64,000 nt of DNA from NCBI GenBank assembly GCA_951800685.1, contig CATOJY010000011.1, forward strand, positions 17,295-81,294, given 5' to 3'. Position 1 is the first letter of the stretch. Each line of letters starts with the position of its first letter. The position numbers and the translations under genes are program-made. This stretch comes from an uncultured Lachnospiraceae bacterium. GTDB lineage: Bacteria > Bacillota > Clostridia > Lachnospirales > Lachnospiraceae. Positions 8,806 to 19,975 of the stretch are shown here, one piece after another. The notes below the pieces were generated by a model. It was not told where the DNA came from. It ran no database searches and worked only from the letters and a program-made list of their open reading frames with translations.

Positions 8806-9159
8806 ATGATCATTATAGACTACAAAGATACCAGGCCAATCTATGAGCAGATCGTAGAACGGTTCAAGACGCTGATCCTAAAGGGGGCCATGCAGCCGGA
8901 CGAACAGATGCCGTCTGTGCGTAATCTTGCCATGGAGCTTTCTATCAATCCGAATACAATCCAAAAAGCCTATGCGGAATTGGAGCGGCAGGGATTTATC
9001 TATACTGTGAAAGGCAGAGGGAACTTTGTATCAGGAGACAGCGGTTTGGTGGATAAGCGAAAGAAAGAATATCTGGGTAAAATATTGCTGCTTGTAGGCG
9101 AGGTTTTGGAAATCGGTATGTCCAAAGCAGAATTGATCCGTGAGATTGAGATGCTTTAG
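8806..9159 (+). CDS. GntR family transcriptional regulator, YtrA subfamily
   Basis: Short (117-residue) DNA-binding repressor with an N-terminal winged helix (about 10-75). The PSVRNLAMELSINPNTIQKA stretch is the typical recognition region, and only a short helical C-terminal dimerisation tail follows, which is the mark of the YtrA subfamily rather than larger ligand-binding GntR proteins. It lies 18 bp upstream of an ABC ATPase in one operon and behind an operator-like palindrome, so autoregulation of the exporter is the simplest reading. YtrA-like regulators commonly respond to cell-envelope antibiotics, but the inducer here is unknown. Confidence 0.92.
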   Translation: MIIIDYKDTRPIYEQIVERFKTLILKGAMQPDEQMPSVRNLAMELSINPNTIQKAYAELERQGFIYTVKGRGNFVSGDSGLVDKRKKEYLGKILLLVGEVLEIGMSKAELIREIEML

Positions 9160-9177
9160 ACAGAAAGGAAGGAAAAC

Positions 9178-10083
9178 ATGATTGAGATACATAACCTGAC
9201 CAAGACTTTTGAGAAGATCAAGGCGGTTGACGAAGTCAGTGTCATGATTAAGGATAGTACGGTGTTTGGATTGATTGGAACTAATGGTGCAGGTAAGAGT
9301 ACAGTGCTGCGCACGATATCAGGTGTCCTGAAACCTGACAGTGGGACAGTGACGGTGGATGGCATGCCGGTATATGATAATGTGAAAGCTAAGAAGCAGT
9401 TGTTCTTTATTGCAGATGAACCGTACTTCTTTGCCAATTCCAACGCTCAGTCGATGGAGCGGTATTACAGCGGCGTTTATGAAAACTTTAGCAGAGAGGA
9501 ATTTTATAAGTATCTGGAAAGCTTCAATTTAGATAAAAACAGGAAGATCAATACCTTTTCTAAGGGTATGAGGAAGCAGCTGGCGCTGCTTTTGGGGATC
9601 TGTGCGCATACGAAGTATATCCTATGTGATGAAACATTCGATGGGCTGGATCCTGTCATGCGGCAGGGAATCAAATCGATTTTTGCCAAAGAGATGGAGG
9701 AGAGGGGATTGACGCCAGTGATCGCTTCTCATAACTTGCGGGAGCTGGAAGACATCTGTGACCACGTGGGACTGCTGCACAAAGGAGGAGTGCTGTTGTC
9801 GAAGGATCTGGAGGATATGAAGTGCAATATCCAGAAGATCCAGTGTGTATTTGCTTCTGTGGAGGAAGAATTGAAGGTGATAAACGGTATGGAGGTGTTA
9901 AAGAAGGAACAGAGAGGTTCTCTTCGTACTTTTACCGTGAGAAGTACTAGAGAAGAAGTGGCGGCAAGATTCGCTACAGTAGATACCGTATTTTACGAAG
10001 TGCTTCCTCTTTCTTTGGAGGAAATCTTCATCAGTGAAACGGAGGTAGTGGGATATGACATCAAGAAACTCATTTTGGGATAG
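9178..10083 (+). CDS. ABC transporter ATP-binding protein
   Basis: Cytoplasmic ATPase of an ABC exporter. Walker A is GTNGAGKST (near residue 35-43), the signature is the divergent FSKGMRKQ (near 126-133), Walker B is ILCDETFDGLDP and the switch histidine is in ASHNLREL. The degenerate signature is common in the YtrB/CcmA-like group. The C-terminal ~80 residues are an extra domain often seen in these peptide or antibiotic exporters. Its 3' end overlaps the permease gene by 29 bp, indicating translational coupling and a dedicated ATPase-permease pair. Confidence 0.93.
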   Translation: MIEIHNLTKTFEKIKAVDEVSVMIKDSTVFGLIGTNGAGKSTVLRTISGVLKPDSGTVTVDGMPVYDNVKAKKQLFFIADEPYFFANSNAQSMERYYSGVYENFSREEFYKYLESFNLDKNRKINTFSKGMRKQLALLLGICAHTKYILCDETFDGLDPVMRQGIKSIFAKEMEERGLTPVIASHNLRELEDICDHVGLLHKGGVLLSKDLEDMKCNIQKIQCVFASVEEELKVINGMEVLKKEQRGSLRTFTVRSTREEVAARFATVDTVFYEVLPLSLEEIFISETEVVGYDIKKLILG

Positions 10084-12196
10084 TTGTAAAGAAAACCATA
10101 AGAGACGGATCTGGGTCTGGATTGTTGCTTGTCTGGCGCAGGCGGTGTCTTATGTGGGTGTTCTGACTGTGTACTTAAGCCGTATCAGAATGAGAAATGA
10201 AAATGATACTTACAAAGGACCTGAAGATTTCCAGGCTGCTTTGTATATGGCAACACAGGATGCATTGGGATTTCAGGATAATCTGGGCATCGTGATTGTT
10301 ATTCTTGCCACCATAATCGGCATGCAGGGTTTTTCTTATCTTTATGATAAGAAGAAAGTAGATATGTACCATAGTGTTCCGGTAAACAAAAACAGAAGGT
10401 TTTTGGTGCTTTACGCGAATGGTATTATGATTTATCTGGCGGCGACATTGCTAAATCTATTGATCAGTGTTATTATGGCAGTGGTACAGCATGCAGTAAA
10501 CGGCAGCGTGATGGCAGTAGTTAGTTTGGGTTTTATATGGAATTTTCTTGTGTTTCTGGTGATGTACCATACGGTGATTCTGGCAGTTATGCTGACAGGA
10601 AGCCGTTTCATCACACTGTGTGCTGTGGGAGTGCTTAGCTTATATGAATTGGTAATCTACAGCATGGGAAGTTCGTTGCAGTATGCCTTTTTTGCAACGA
10701 AAGATAACTTCTATGTATCCCACGAACCAAAGCTTTCAGTGTTAAGTGACTATATTTTCCATACATTGGAGATCAAGCTAATGAAGGAAGCGAAGGAGAT
10801 GGCTGTCAGTGCGCTGCCCTTTTATGGAAAGTGGATTATTCTGGCGGTTGTGATCCTGGCATTTGCATGGTTTAGTTACCGTAAGCGGCCATCAGAGGCC
10901 GCGGGTAAGGCAATGGCTTTCCAGATTCTGGAGCCTTATGTTAAAGTCCTTGTTGTGATCCCAGTTGCAGTTTGCCTTGGCATGTGGGTATATAATGTAG
11001 GATATGGCAGTAAATCGCTTGCGTTTGTGAGCATGACCGCAAGTGGAGTGATCGCCTGTGCTGTGATGGAAGTGATCTATGATTATGATATTAAGAGTAT
11101 GTTCAGACATCTGTTGTCCAGCGGGATTGCAGTGGCGGGGATTGTGACCATATTTTTTATCTATAAAGAAGATATATTTGGATATGATAAATACATACCT
11201 GTGGAGGATAAGGTAGAGAGTATTGCGCTTATGTTGGATTCCTACCCGGACTTTTGGGATAAGGATTTTTCCTATCTTTCTACCGCAAAGGCCAGTGAGG
11301 AGCGTATGCATCTTACAAAGATCGCGCCAGTGTTGGCACTGGCAGAGAAGGCGCAGCAGAAGGAGGTAGAGGATATGGCTGATGCCAGGATGGTGCATGT
11401 GCTTTACCGTCTGAAATCCGGCAGAAGAGTGGGCAGGTCCTTCTGGGTTGATTTTGCAGATCCGTCTAATGAATTGTTGTTAGACCAGATTGTGAAGACA
11501 GAAGAATATAAGAATGGCACCTTCCAGATTATGACAGATGAGGATTCTTTCGACAAGGCACAGGCTGTCACTTACAGCAACGGAGCGGTACAAGTTGTTT
11601 TGCCGGTAGAAGATGCGCCTGCGCTGCGGGAAGCTTATCTGAAAGATATGGAACAGTTTACTTTCACAATGGCCAGAAAGGAACGGCCATGTGGCGAGAT
11701 TAGTTTCCGGTTTCCGTACTGGATGACCTATACGCTGCAAGTATATGAAGGGTTCGAGAATACGATTGCCTATCTAAAGTCAAAAGAAGCTTATTATCCG
11801 GTGCTGCTGGATCCGAAGGATATAGAAAGCATTACCGTAACGAATTACCATTACGAATTGCAGCAGGTGGGGTATGAGGATTCAGAGATCATTTACGATG
11901 TGAGGAGCAATACTGTGATCGGTGGAAAATATCCTGAGGAGAACGCTGTTTCTGAGACATTTTATGAGGAAGAGCAGTTTGCAAAGATTGTGCCAGAGAT
12001 CTATCCGAATATGTTGTCGGCGCCGTGGTGTGATTATCAGGAGATTGATTCCAACTATGATGTTTATATTACATTTAAGAAGGACACGACTTATCCATAT
12101 GACAGGAGCAGCTATGGATTTAGCTACCAGCTCTTTAGGGATCGCGTGCCTGAGTTTGTAGAGAAGGCAACGGCGCTGGGAGCTGATGAAGAATGA
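10055..12196 (+). CDS. ABC transporter permease with large C-terminal domain (DUF6449-type)
   Basis: Membrane partner of the preceding ATPase. The N-terminal ~370 residues have about eight hydrophobic segments (for example near 20-40, 75-95, 120-150, 170-195, 260-280, 300-320). The C-terminal ~340 residues are soluble and match what I remember as the DUF6449 region found in Clostridial YtrC/YtrD-like permeases. The start ATG lies inside the ATPase gene. Substrate unknown; the pairing with a YtrA-type repressor suggests envelope stress or antimicrobial peptide response. The C-terminal part is probably extracellular and could bind the ligand. Confidence 0.8.
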   Translation: MTSRNSFWDSCKENHKRRIWVWIVACLAQAVSYVGVLTVYLSRIRMRNENDTYKGPEDFQAALYMATQDALGFQDNLGIVIVILATIIGMQGFSYLYDKKKVDMYHSVPVNKNRRFLVLYANGIMIYLAATLLNLLISVIMAVVQHAVNGSVMAVVSLGFIWNFLVFLVMYHTVILAVMLTGSRFITLCAVGVLSLYELVIYSMGSSLQYAFFATKDNFYVSHEPKLSVLSDYIFHTLEIKLMKEAKEMAVSALPFYGKWIILAVVILAFAWFSYRKRPSEAAGKAMAFQILEPYVKVLVVIPVAVCLGMWVYNVGYGSKSLAFVSMTASGVIACAVMEVIYDYDIKSMFRHLLSSGIAVAGIVTIFFIYKEDIFGYDKYIPVEDKVESIALMLDSYPDFWDKDFSYLSTAKASEERMHLTKIAPVLALAEKAQQKEVEDMADARMVHVLYRLKSGRRVGRSFWVDFADPSNELLLDQIVKTEEYKNGTFQIMTDEDSFDKAQAVTYSNGAVQVVLPVEDAPALREAYLKDMEQFTFTMARKERPCGEISFRFPYWMTYTLQVYEGFENTIAYLKSKEAYYPVLLDPKDIESITVTNYHYELQQVGYEDSEIIYDVRSNTVIGGKYPEENAVSETFYEEEQFAKIVPEIYPNMLSAPWCDYQEIDSNYDVYITFKKDTTYPYDRSSYGFSYQLFRDRVPEFVEKATALGADEE

Positions 12197-12256
12197 TGAC
12201 AGGACTTAGATTGCAGTTTATGCAGTTTATGCAGAATATAGCAGGAAAGGCAGGAT

Positions 12257-12997
12257 ATGGGCGCAGGACGGACAGGACCTGTGATCAGGGTCAATGATTT
12301 ATATAAGATATACCGGGTTGGAGAGACAAAGGTGAGAGCACTGAACGGCGTCAGTTTTACCATCAATCGGGGAGATTTCTGTTCTATTGTGGGTACTTCC
12401 GGCTCCGGCAAGTCTACGCTGCTCAATATGCTGGCCGGGTTGGAGAAACCGACCAAAGGTGAGATTGTGATCGCTGGAGAGCATATGGAGAGCAAGACAG
12501 AGAACCAGCTTGTGGCTTTCAGGAGAGAACACATTGGGTTTATTTTTCAATCATTTAATTTAATGGGAACTATGAACGCCATAGAGAATGTAGCACTTCC
12601 GCTTACTTTTCAGGGAATGGACAAGAAGAAACGCAATGAAAAAGCCGAAGAAATGTTGGATCTGGTGGGACTTAAGAAGCATAAACAGCATAGGCCCAAT
12701 CAGATGTCTGGAGGACAACAGCAGCGTGTGGGCGTGGCCCGTGCGCTGGTGGTGGAACCAGAGATCATCTTCGCTGATGAACCTACTGGTAATCTGGATT
12801 CGAACACTTCTGTGGAAGTGATGAATCTGATGAAGAAAGTGGTACGGGAGAAAAACCAGACGTTAGTCATGGTGACACATGACAATTATCTGGCTGGGTT
12901 TGCGGATCTGGTGCTGCGGATCAAAGATGGTAAGATCATTGAGATTGAAGACAGGCGCGGCCAGGATCTGCCGGATCAGATCCAAAAGAAAGAGTAA
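12257..12997 (+). CDS. ABC transporter ATP-binding protein, MacB/LolD family
   Basis: ATPase of a MacB-type mechanotransmission ABC system. Walker A is GTSGSGKST, the signature MSGGQQQRVGVARAL, Walker B IIFADEPTGNLDS and the switch histidine VTHD, all canonical. The 246-residue length is usual. It begins 60 bp after the previous permease gene with no terminator between, so it may be co-transcribed with the GntR operon, but it pairs functionally with the FtsX-type permease at 14905-16254 and the membrane-anchored protein between them. These systems usually export peptides or act on envelope lipids; substrate unknown. Confidence 0.95.
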   Translation: MGAGRTGPVIRVNDLYKIYRVGETKVRALNGVSFTINRGDFCSIVGTSGSGKSTLLNMLAGLEKPTKGEIVIAGEHMESKTENQLVAFRREHIGFIFQSFNLMGTMNAIENVALPLTFQGMDKKKRNEKAEEMLDLVGLKKHKQHRPNQMSGGQQQRVGVARALVVEPEIIFADEPTGNLDSNTSVEVMNLMKKVVREKNQTLVMVTHDNYLAGFADLVLRIKDGKIIEIEDRRGQDLPDQIQKKE

Positions 12998-13057
12998 AGC
13001 AGGACGGTCTACCGGACAGAGTTGGCGGGGAGTATGTAGTAGAAGAGGGTAACAGGG

Positions 13058-14872
13058 ATGAGAAGACAAGAATGGAATAGAAAGAGACAAGTCAAGAGGC
13101 AAGGAATGATGGGCAGGCTGCTGTTTGCGGGTCTGCTCAGTATAGCGATCGGTGTTGCGATCCCTCAGATTTCGGATTCGATGACTTATGTGGAAGCGGT
13201 AAGCGGTGATGACTGGCATGAGGCGGAAGAGAACGAACCGCCAACCATCAACCGTACCTCTGACCGTCTGATTACGGATGATGACAGAGGGGATGCCGAT
13301 GAGGACATGCTCTATTATATGCAGAGTCTGGAAGTGCGGTATAAGCTGGATGCGAAAGTCATGGAGAACTTGCATAAGGTATTCGACAGTGCCGTTTATT
13401 ATATTGCCAATACGGAAATGTCGGTAACAGAGCTGTGGTCTTATGTGGCACAGGTCAAAGGAAATATGGAGTCTACGGCAGTAGCGGCAGTTACCATGAC
13501 GACCAGTGAATTTCTGCAGGTTGGTGATAACTGGGAGACGCCTACGGTAAGCTATGGACAACAGGTTTCCATTGTACTTCCTGTGATCAATTTCGGCACA
13601 GAGGAGTTAAACAATCTGATCATAGAGCCGAAGACTTCCACGGTTGTTACAGAATGGCCTTTTGAACCAGATATGACCAGTTATCTGCAGACAGAACCGT
13701 ATATTCCTGGTAATCAGACCAAAGAAGCAGCAATGGCTAATAGAAGGGAATTTACATTCACGTTTACTGCCAGAAACGATGTTATGACAGGGTATTACCC
13801 GCTTGTATTTAATGTCTGGTATACGAAGGCAGGTGTAAGGAGCGAGAAGCCGGCAGAATTGACGGTCTATGTGAAGACGGTTGGTAAGCCGGGCAGCGGC
13901 TACATCGGTGGCAATGGACAGGAAACAGAGGGGGCAAAGCCTCGTATTGTAGTGACAGGATTTGAGACGAATCCCTCCACTGTTTATGCAGGCGATACGT
14001 TTACGCTGACAATTCATGTGCAGAATACGGCAAAAGACACGGCGGTAACCAATGTCCTTTTTGATATGCAGGCGGCACAGGAAGGGGAAGATAAGACGAA
14101 CACATATTCGGCATTCCTGCCTACATCTGGAGCAAGTTCTGTCTATATGGACCGGATTGGTGCGAATACGGCTGCAGATATTGTCATTGAGATGACGGCG
14201 AAAGCTGATTTGGCACAGAAACCCTATGTGCTGGATGTGAATATGAAATATGATGCAGGCACTTCTTTTGACCTGACAGATAAGGCAAGCGTTTCTATTC
14301 CGATCTCTCAGGAGAGCCGGTTCGATACAAGTATTCCAGAGGTGGTGCCTGCGGATATCACAGTGGGATCGCAGTCTAATGTGATGTGCAGTATCTACAA
14401 TACCGGTAAGACAACGCTTTATAATGTGCAGGTTAAGTTTAAGGCAGATACTATTGATGAAGCGTCGGCTTTTGTAGGAAATCTGCAGTCGGGGGCTACA
14501 GGGAATGTTGATGTTATGTTGACCGGAATTGCACCGACAATGGATGATGGAACGGTGAAGATGGAGATTTCCTATGAGGACGATGCTGGTAAGGTTACGA
14601 CTGCAGAGAAGACGATCACGCTGATTGTCACGGAAGAAATTTTTGATGACATGATGGGTGATGACATGATGGGAGGCGATATGATGTTGGAGGAGCAGCA
14701 AGGACCTAAAACAGGTCTGATCGTTGTGATCTCAGCAGTAGTGGTCATAGTTGTGGTAGCCGGTGTTACTGTGTTTTTCAGAATCCGCAAGAAGAAAAAG
14801 GAGGCTGCACTGTTAGCCAGTGAACTAAAGGACCTGGAAGCTGAGCTGGAGAATGAGAAGAAAGAGAATTAA
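13058..14872 (+). CDS. Exported beta-sandwich (CARDB/NEW3-like) membrane-anchored protein of ABC system
   Basis: Extracellular partner of the MacB-like ABC module; exact role unknown. The N-terminus is basic, followed by a signal-anchor-like hydrophobic segment at about 20-37. Residues ~140-270 and ~300-530 look like tandem immunoglobulin-type folds of the COG1361/CARDB/NEW3 group, with repeated phrases such as VQNTAKDTAVTNVLF and CSIYNTGKTTLYNVQV. A Met/Asp-rich linker (DDMMGDDMMGGDMM) precedes a membrane helix at about 558-578 and a charged Lys/Glu cytoplasmic coiled coil. It occupies the place of the MacA adaptor of Gram-negative systems. The Met/Asp cluster could bind metal, but may just be a flexible linker. 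Confidence 0.8.
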   Translation: MRRQEWNRKRQVKRQGMMGRLLFAGLLSIAIGVAIPQISDSMTYVEAVSGDDWHEAEENEPPTINRTSDRLITDDDRGDADEDMLYYMQSLEVRYKLDAKVMENLHKVFDSAVYYIANTEMSVTELWSYVAQVKGNMESTAVAAVTMTTSEFLQVGDNWETPTVSYGQQVSIVLPVINFGTEELNNLIIEPKTSTVVTEWPFEPDMTSYLQTEPYIPGNQTKEAAMANRREFTFTFTARNDVMTGYYPLVFNVWYTKAGVRSEKPAELTVYVKTVGKPGSGYIGGNGQETEGAKPRIVVTGFETNPSTVYAGDTFTLTIHVQNTAKDTAVTNVLFDMQAAQEGEDKTNTYSAFLPTSGASSVYMDRIGANTAADIVIEMTAKADLAQKPYVLDVNMKYDAGTSFDLTDKASVSIPISQESRFDTSIPEVVPADITVGSQSNVMCSIYNTGKTTLYNVQVKFKADTIDEASAFVGNLQSGATGNVDVMLTGIAPTMDDGTVKMEISYEDDAGKVTTAEKTITLIVTEEIFDDMMGDDMMGGDMMLEEQQGPKTGLIVVISAVVVIVVVAGVTVFFRIRKKKKEAALLASELKDLEAELENEKKEN

Positions 14873-14904
14873 TTGCGAATAGCAATAATGAAATGGAGCA
14901 GTCT

Positions 14905-16254
14905 ATGAAATTGCTTGATTTGCTGCGGATGAGCAGCAGTAATCTGTGGAAAAGAAAGGTGAGGACCATATTGACGGTTCTCGGCGTTGTGATTGGTGTG
15001 GCTTCTATTGTGGTGATGGTTTCCTTAGGATTGGGGCTGAGCCGTTCTATGTTAGAACAGTATGAGTCTTATGGAAGCCTTACACAGATCGAGGTAAATG
15101 AGCCATGGAATAGCGAGGATTCGGAAGAGAAAAGACTGGATGATAAGCTTGTCAAGGAGATAGAGGCTTTAGCGCATGTAGAATCGGTCCATCCGGTGCT
15201 GCAGTTTTCTGCGCTGGCCAAATATGGAAATTATGAAGGGCATCTTCAGATCAGAGGAATGTCGAAAGAAGTCTTCGAAGATATGGATATCAAGATTGGA
15301 GAAGGGCGGCTTCCAGGAGAAGATGATAAGCTTACTTTTTTCTACGGAAATCAGGTGCAGCAGAATTTCTATAATCCGAAAGCAAGCGGGGATTTCTTTA
15401 GTGATATTCCTGCTATAGATCTAATGCACGATCCTATCTTTATAATTTTTGACACGAATGCCTATTATCAGTCCATGGGTCCAAGTGAGGAAGGACAGCC
15501 TGCTGTAAAACCACCGAAGAAATATATGATCGAGACATGTGGTGTGGAGGCGCCAAATGAGGAAGACTCCTGGTCGCCCAACGGTTGGTATACGTACTGC
15601 GATATGGAACAACTTATGCCGCAGCTTAAGAAGATGTTCAAGAATAAGGTGATACCTGGGCAGCCTCAGACGAAAACGGGTAAACCCTATAAAGAAATTT
15701 TCTATAATCAGATTCTGGTAAATGTGGAGAGTATGGAGTATGTGATGGAAGTACAAAACCATTTGACGGATTTAGGTTATGAGGCTTACAGCAATGCAGA
15801 GTGGGTAGAGTCTTCGATGACATCGTTAGGGTATGTACAGGCTGTATTGGGTGGTATCGGTGCAGTGTCCTTGTTCGTGGCGGCGATTGGCATCACGAAT
15901 ACGATGATGATGTCTATTTATGAAAGAACCAAGGAGATTGGCGTTATGAAGGTGCTGGGGTGTGATCTCAGGAATATCCGGACGTTGTTTCTGATGGAGG
16001 CAGGGTTTATCGGATTTATTGGCGGTGTGATTGGACTAATGCTAAGTTATATCATCTCTTTTGTAATCAATAAGATTGCAGGCGGTGCAAACCAGGGTAT
16101 GATGAATGTAGGTTCTGGAGGAATCTCCTATATTCCGTTTTGGCTTGTGGGCTTATCCCTCATTTTTGCTATCATGGTTGGTATGGCAGCGGGATTCTTT
16201 CCGGCGAAAAGAGCTATGAAACTCAGTCCGCTTGCGGCAATCAGGAACGAGTAA
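14905..16254 (+). CDS. ABC transporter permease, MacB/FtsX family
   Basis: Permease of the MacB-type module: one N-terminal membrane helix (about 22-45), a large extracellular MacB core domain (about 50-300) and three C-terminal helices in the FtsX domain (about 315-340, 365-390, 410-435). The ATG at 14905 is chosen over 14893 because GGAG lies 6 bases before it and no site precedes the earlier ATG. The protein is 449 residues, a normal length. It is 32 bp downstream of the membrane-anchored protein and ends the cluster. The second half contains the family hallmark NTMMMSIYERTKEIGVMK, the coupling helix that meets the ATPase. Confidence 0.93.
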   Translation: MKLLDLLRMSSSNLWKRKVRTILTVLGVVIGVASIVVMVSLGLGLSRSMLEQYESYGSLTQIEVNEPWNSEDSEEKRLDDKLVKEIEALAHVESVHPVLQFSALAKYGNYEGHLQIRGMSKEVFEDMDIKIGEGRLPGEDDKLTFFYGNQVQQNFYNPKASGDFFSDIPAIDLMHDPIFIIFDTNAYYQSMGPSEEGQPAVKPPKKYMIETCGVEAPNEEDSWSPNGWYTYCDMEQLMPQLKKMFKNKVIPGQPQTKTGKPYKEIFYNQILVNVESMEYVMEVQNHLTDLGYEAYSNAEWVESSMTSLGYVQAVLGGIGAVSLFVAAIGITNTMMMSIYERTKEIGVMKVLGCDLRNIRTLFLMEAGFIGFIGGVIGLMLSYIISFVINKIAGGANQGMMNVGSGGISYIPFWLVGLSLIFAIMVGMAAGFFPAKRAMKLSPLAAIRNE

Positions 16255-16457
16255 TGTTATTGTGTAATGAGAATAAGATATGGAAAGGGCAGGAACATTG
16301 GCATTGTCAATAGGGGCCTGAGTATCTGGGGAATTGAACAAATAGGGGATTGTATATTGTATAAAAGAAACCTTCTGTGTGCATAATACTGGAAAAAGGA
16401 ATGTAACTGTCTGGATAGGAATATACGCTTGCAGCGCTATTGTCTAAACAGTTATGA

Positions 16458-17879
<1,422 letters not shown>

Positions 17880-17918
17880 GAAAGAGGTTTCGGTAAGAGA
17901 GTGTTCTGACGGAGGTGC

Positions 17919-17957
17919 AAAACCGCTGTCATCCAGGATAGGGATGATGGCGGTTTT
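17919..17957 (+). terminator. Rho-independent terminator of eno
   Basis: AAAACCGC-TGTCATCC (17919-17934) pairs with GGATGATGGCGGTTTT (17942-17957) around a short loop, followed by T residues. It lies in the 321-bp gap after eno, which otherwise holds only the hemZ promoter. Confidence 0.85.
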
Positions 17958-18054
17958 TTGTACCAGTTGGTTGAAGTTTGTTATGGGAAGGGACTGGCTG
18001 CTTTGACAGAATACCGGTAGAAAACGAAAAAGGATTTCTGTTGCGTTTCTATTG

Positions 18055-18063
18055 TGGTATAAT
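18055..18063 (+). promoter_or_regulatory. Extended -10 promoter of hemZ
   Basis: TGGTATAAT gives a perfect -10 with the TGn extension at 18055-18063. The -35 region (TTCTGT, 17-bp spacing) is weak. It is about 140 bp upstream of hemZ; no other structure is obvious in that leader. Confidence 0.6.
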
Positions 18064-18200
18064 GAGCGCATTGAGATGAAGATTATAAGAAAAGCAGAGA
18101 TTATATCACATGGCTGGGGCGCAGCAATCAATTCTGATTACTGGCTGTAGAGGATCGGCTGGCGATGAGGTGACAGGAACTGCTGCTGACAGAGAAAGGA

Positions 18201-19748
18201 ATGGGCAGAACGTTGCAGATACTTAAGAGTAATAAAGCACAGTTTGAATATGATATTCATGCATTGGTCAAAGCATTCTATCCGGCATGGGAGCTGAAAA
18301 TCCTGACGCCGGAGTCTGCTGTGAGAGATAGAAAGGTACGGGAGACGGCGCCTGTGATGGAGCTGGTGTTTGGTGAGAAGGAAGTAAAGTTTACGATTCA
18401 CAAAAGTTTACATAACATTGAAGAAGAGTGTAATAATGCGGGAAAAGATTTGGATGGAGCGAAAGCGCAGTCCTCGGCTGAGAATGACAGCGTCTATCTA
18501 TGGCATGACACGGATCTGACCGATCCTTCTGCGTATAAGGACAGGTTCAAGCAGTTTCTCTACACTTCGCTGCAGAAGGAGACAGGGAGGACGCTTCCCT
18601 GGGGAAATCTGACGGGAATACGTCCGACAAAGATTGCCTTGACGATGTTAGAGCATGGGGAGAGTGAGCAGGCTGTGGCGGCATTTCTCAGGGAGAAACA
18701 TTTTGTCAGTGAGGAGAAAACTGCACTTGGGATCGAGATCGCAAAACGGGAGCGGGAAATTCTCAGCAGCCTTCATTATGAAAATGGTTACAGCCTCTAT
18801 ATCGGCATACCGTTTTGCCCTACGACGTGCCTGTACTGTTCTTTTACCTCTTATCCGATCAGCATGTGGAAGGAGCGGGTGGCGGATTATCTGAAGGCGT
18901 TAGAACGAGAGGTCAGTGCGGTGGCGCAGATGTACCAGGATAAGGTACTGGACACCGTCTATATTGGGGGCGGTACGCCCAGTTCCTTGTCGGCTGATGA
19001 ACTGGACAGATTGATCACAATGCTGAAAAATGCTTTTGCATTCCAAACGGTGCAGGAGTTTACAGTGGAAGCAGGACGGGCAGATAGTATAACGGAGGAT
19101 AAGCTTAAGGTACTCTACCGTCATGGCGTAACAAGGATTTCTGTCAATCCCCAGACGATGAAGCAGGAGACGCTTAAGCTGATCGGCAGGCAGCACACTG
19201 TAGAGCAGGTGGCAGATGCCTTCCGTGTGGCACGCAAAGCAGGGTTTAACAATATCAATATGGATATTATCCTGGGTCTTCCTGGGGAGACGAGAGAAGA
19301 TGTGAGAGATACCATAGAGGCAATCCGGGAGTTGGGTCCAGATTCGTTAACGGTTCATTCTCTGGCGGTGAAAAGAGCCTCTGGATTGCAGAAATGGATC
19401 GCAGAGAATGGAGTTACCGCTTACAACAATACAGAGGAGACGATGGAGATTGCGGCAGCGGGCGCAAGAGATATGAATATGGTGCCGTACTATCTGTACC
19501 GTCAGAAAAATATGTCCGGTAATTTTGAAAATGTGGGTTACTCTGTGGAAGGAAAGTATGGGATCTATAATATTCTGATCATGGAGGAGAAACAGACCAT
19601 AGTTGCATGCGGAGCCGGTTCGATTACGAAAAGGGTGTACCCGGACGGACGGATCGAGCGGTGCGAGAATGTCAAGGATGTTTCCCAATATATTGAGAGA
19701 ATTGAGGAGATGATAGAGCGCAAGGAACAGCTTTTGGGACGTCTGTGA
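18201..19748 (+). CDS. hemZ: HemZ-type radical SAM coproporphyrinogen dehydrogenase-like protein
   Basis: Radical SAM protein of the HemN/HemZ group, predicted oxygen-independent coproporphyrinogen III dehydrogenase or a related heme-linked enzyme. The [4Fe-4S]/SAM cluster motif is CPTTCLYC within YIGIPFCPTTCLYCSF (around residue 205-215), followed by the family GGGTPSSL motif and the SVNPQTM and LGLPGET motifs. An N-terminal ~190-residue extension is typical of HemZ. The start is uncertain: the ATG at 18201 touches its AAAGGA site, so the TTG at 18213 (protein beginning LQILKSNKAQ) is equally possible. No other heme genes are nearby, and several family members act on other substrates. Confidence 0.85.
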   Translation: MGRTLQILKSNKAQFEYDIHALVKAFYPAWELKILTPESAVRDRKVRETAPVMELVFGEKEVKFTIHKSLHNIEEECNNAGKDLDGAKAQSSAENDSVYLWHDTDLTDPSAYKDRFKQFLYTSLQKETGRTLPWGNLTGIRPTKIALTMLEHGESEQAVAAFLREKHFVSEEKTALGIEIAKREREILSSLHYENGYSLYIGIPFCPTTCLYCSFTSYPISMWKERVADYLKALEREVSAVAQMYQDKVLDTVYIGGGTPSSLSADELDRLITMLKNAFAFQTVQEFTVEAGRADSITEDKLKVLYRHGVTRISVNPQTMKQETLKLIGRQHTVEQVADAFRVARKAGFNNINMDIILGLPGETREDVRDTIEAIRELGPDSLTVHSLAVKRASGLQKWIAENGVTAYNNTEETMEIAAAGARDMNMVPYYLYRQKNMSGNFENVGYSVEGKYGIYNILIMEEKQTIVACGAGSITKRVYPDGRIERCENVKDVSQYIERIEEMIERKEQLLGRL

Positions 19749-19821
19749 AAGGGCATCGGGTCAAAAAAAGGATATCCAGGTGAATATTGTTATAGAGTAA
19801 TATGATTTTGTTAAAGAAATT

Positions 19822-19850
19822 TTGCGATAGAAATGATATTGTTATACAAT
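19822..19850 (+). promoter_or_regulatory. Promoter of acetyltransferase gene
   Basis: TTGCGA (19822-19827), 17-bp spacer, TACAAT (19845-19850); about 125 bp before the chosen start. Confidence 0.55.
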
Positions 19851-19975
19851 GCTGTGGTTACAAAATAGTGAAATATTGTTGATCTGGCGGCGGGTACCAT
19901 GCTATGTGACACTGGATCACCACAAGGCCATGGCAGTGGAACGTATCATATCATATTACAAGGAGGATGGAGTGT

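Noticed and set aside
13607..14701. 364-codon open frame on the minus strand
   Set aside because: It is antisense to the membrane-anchored ABC protein, has His/Arg/Cys-rich shadow composition and no ribosome site.
16334..16362. Promoter before eno (TTGAAC, 17 bp, TTGTAT)
   Set aside because: The -10 match is poor and several AT-rich alternatives exist, so no site is assigned; nothing else was recognised in the 227-bp gap.
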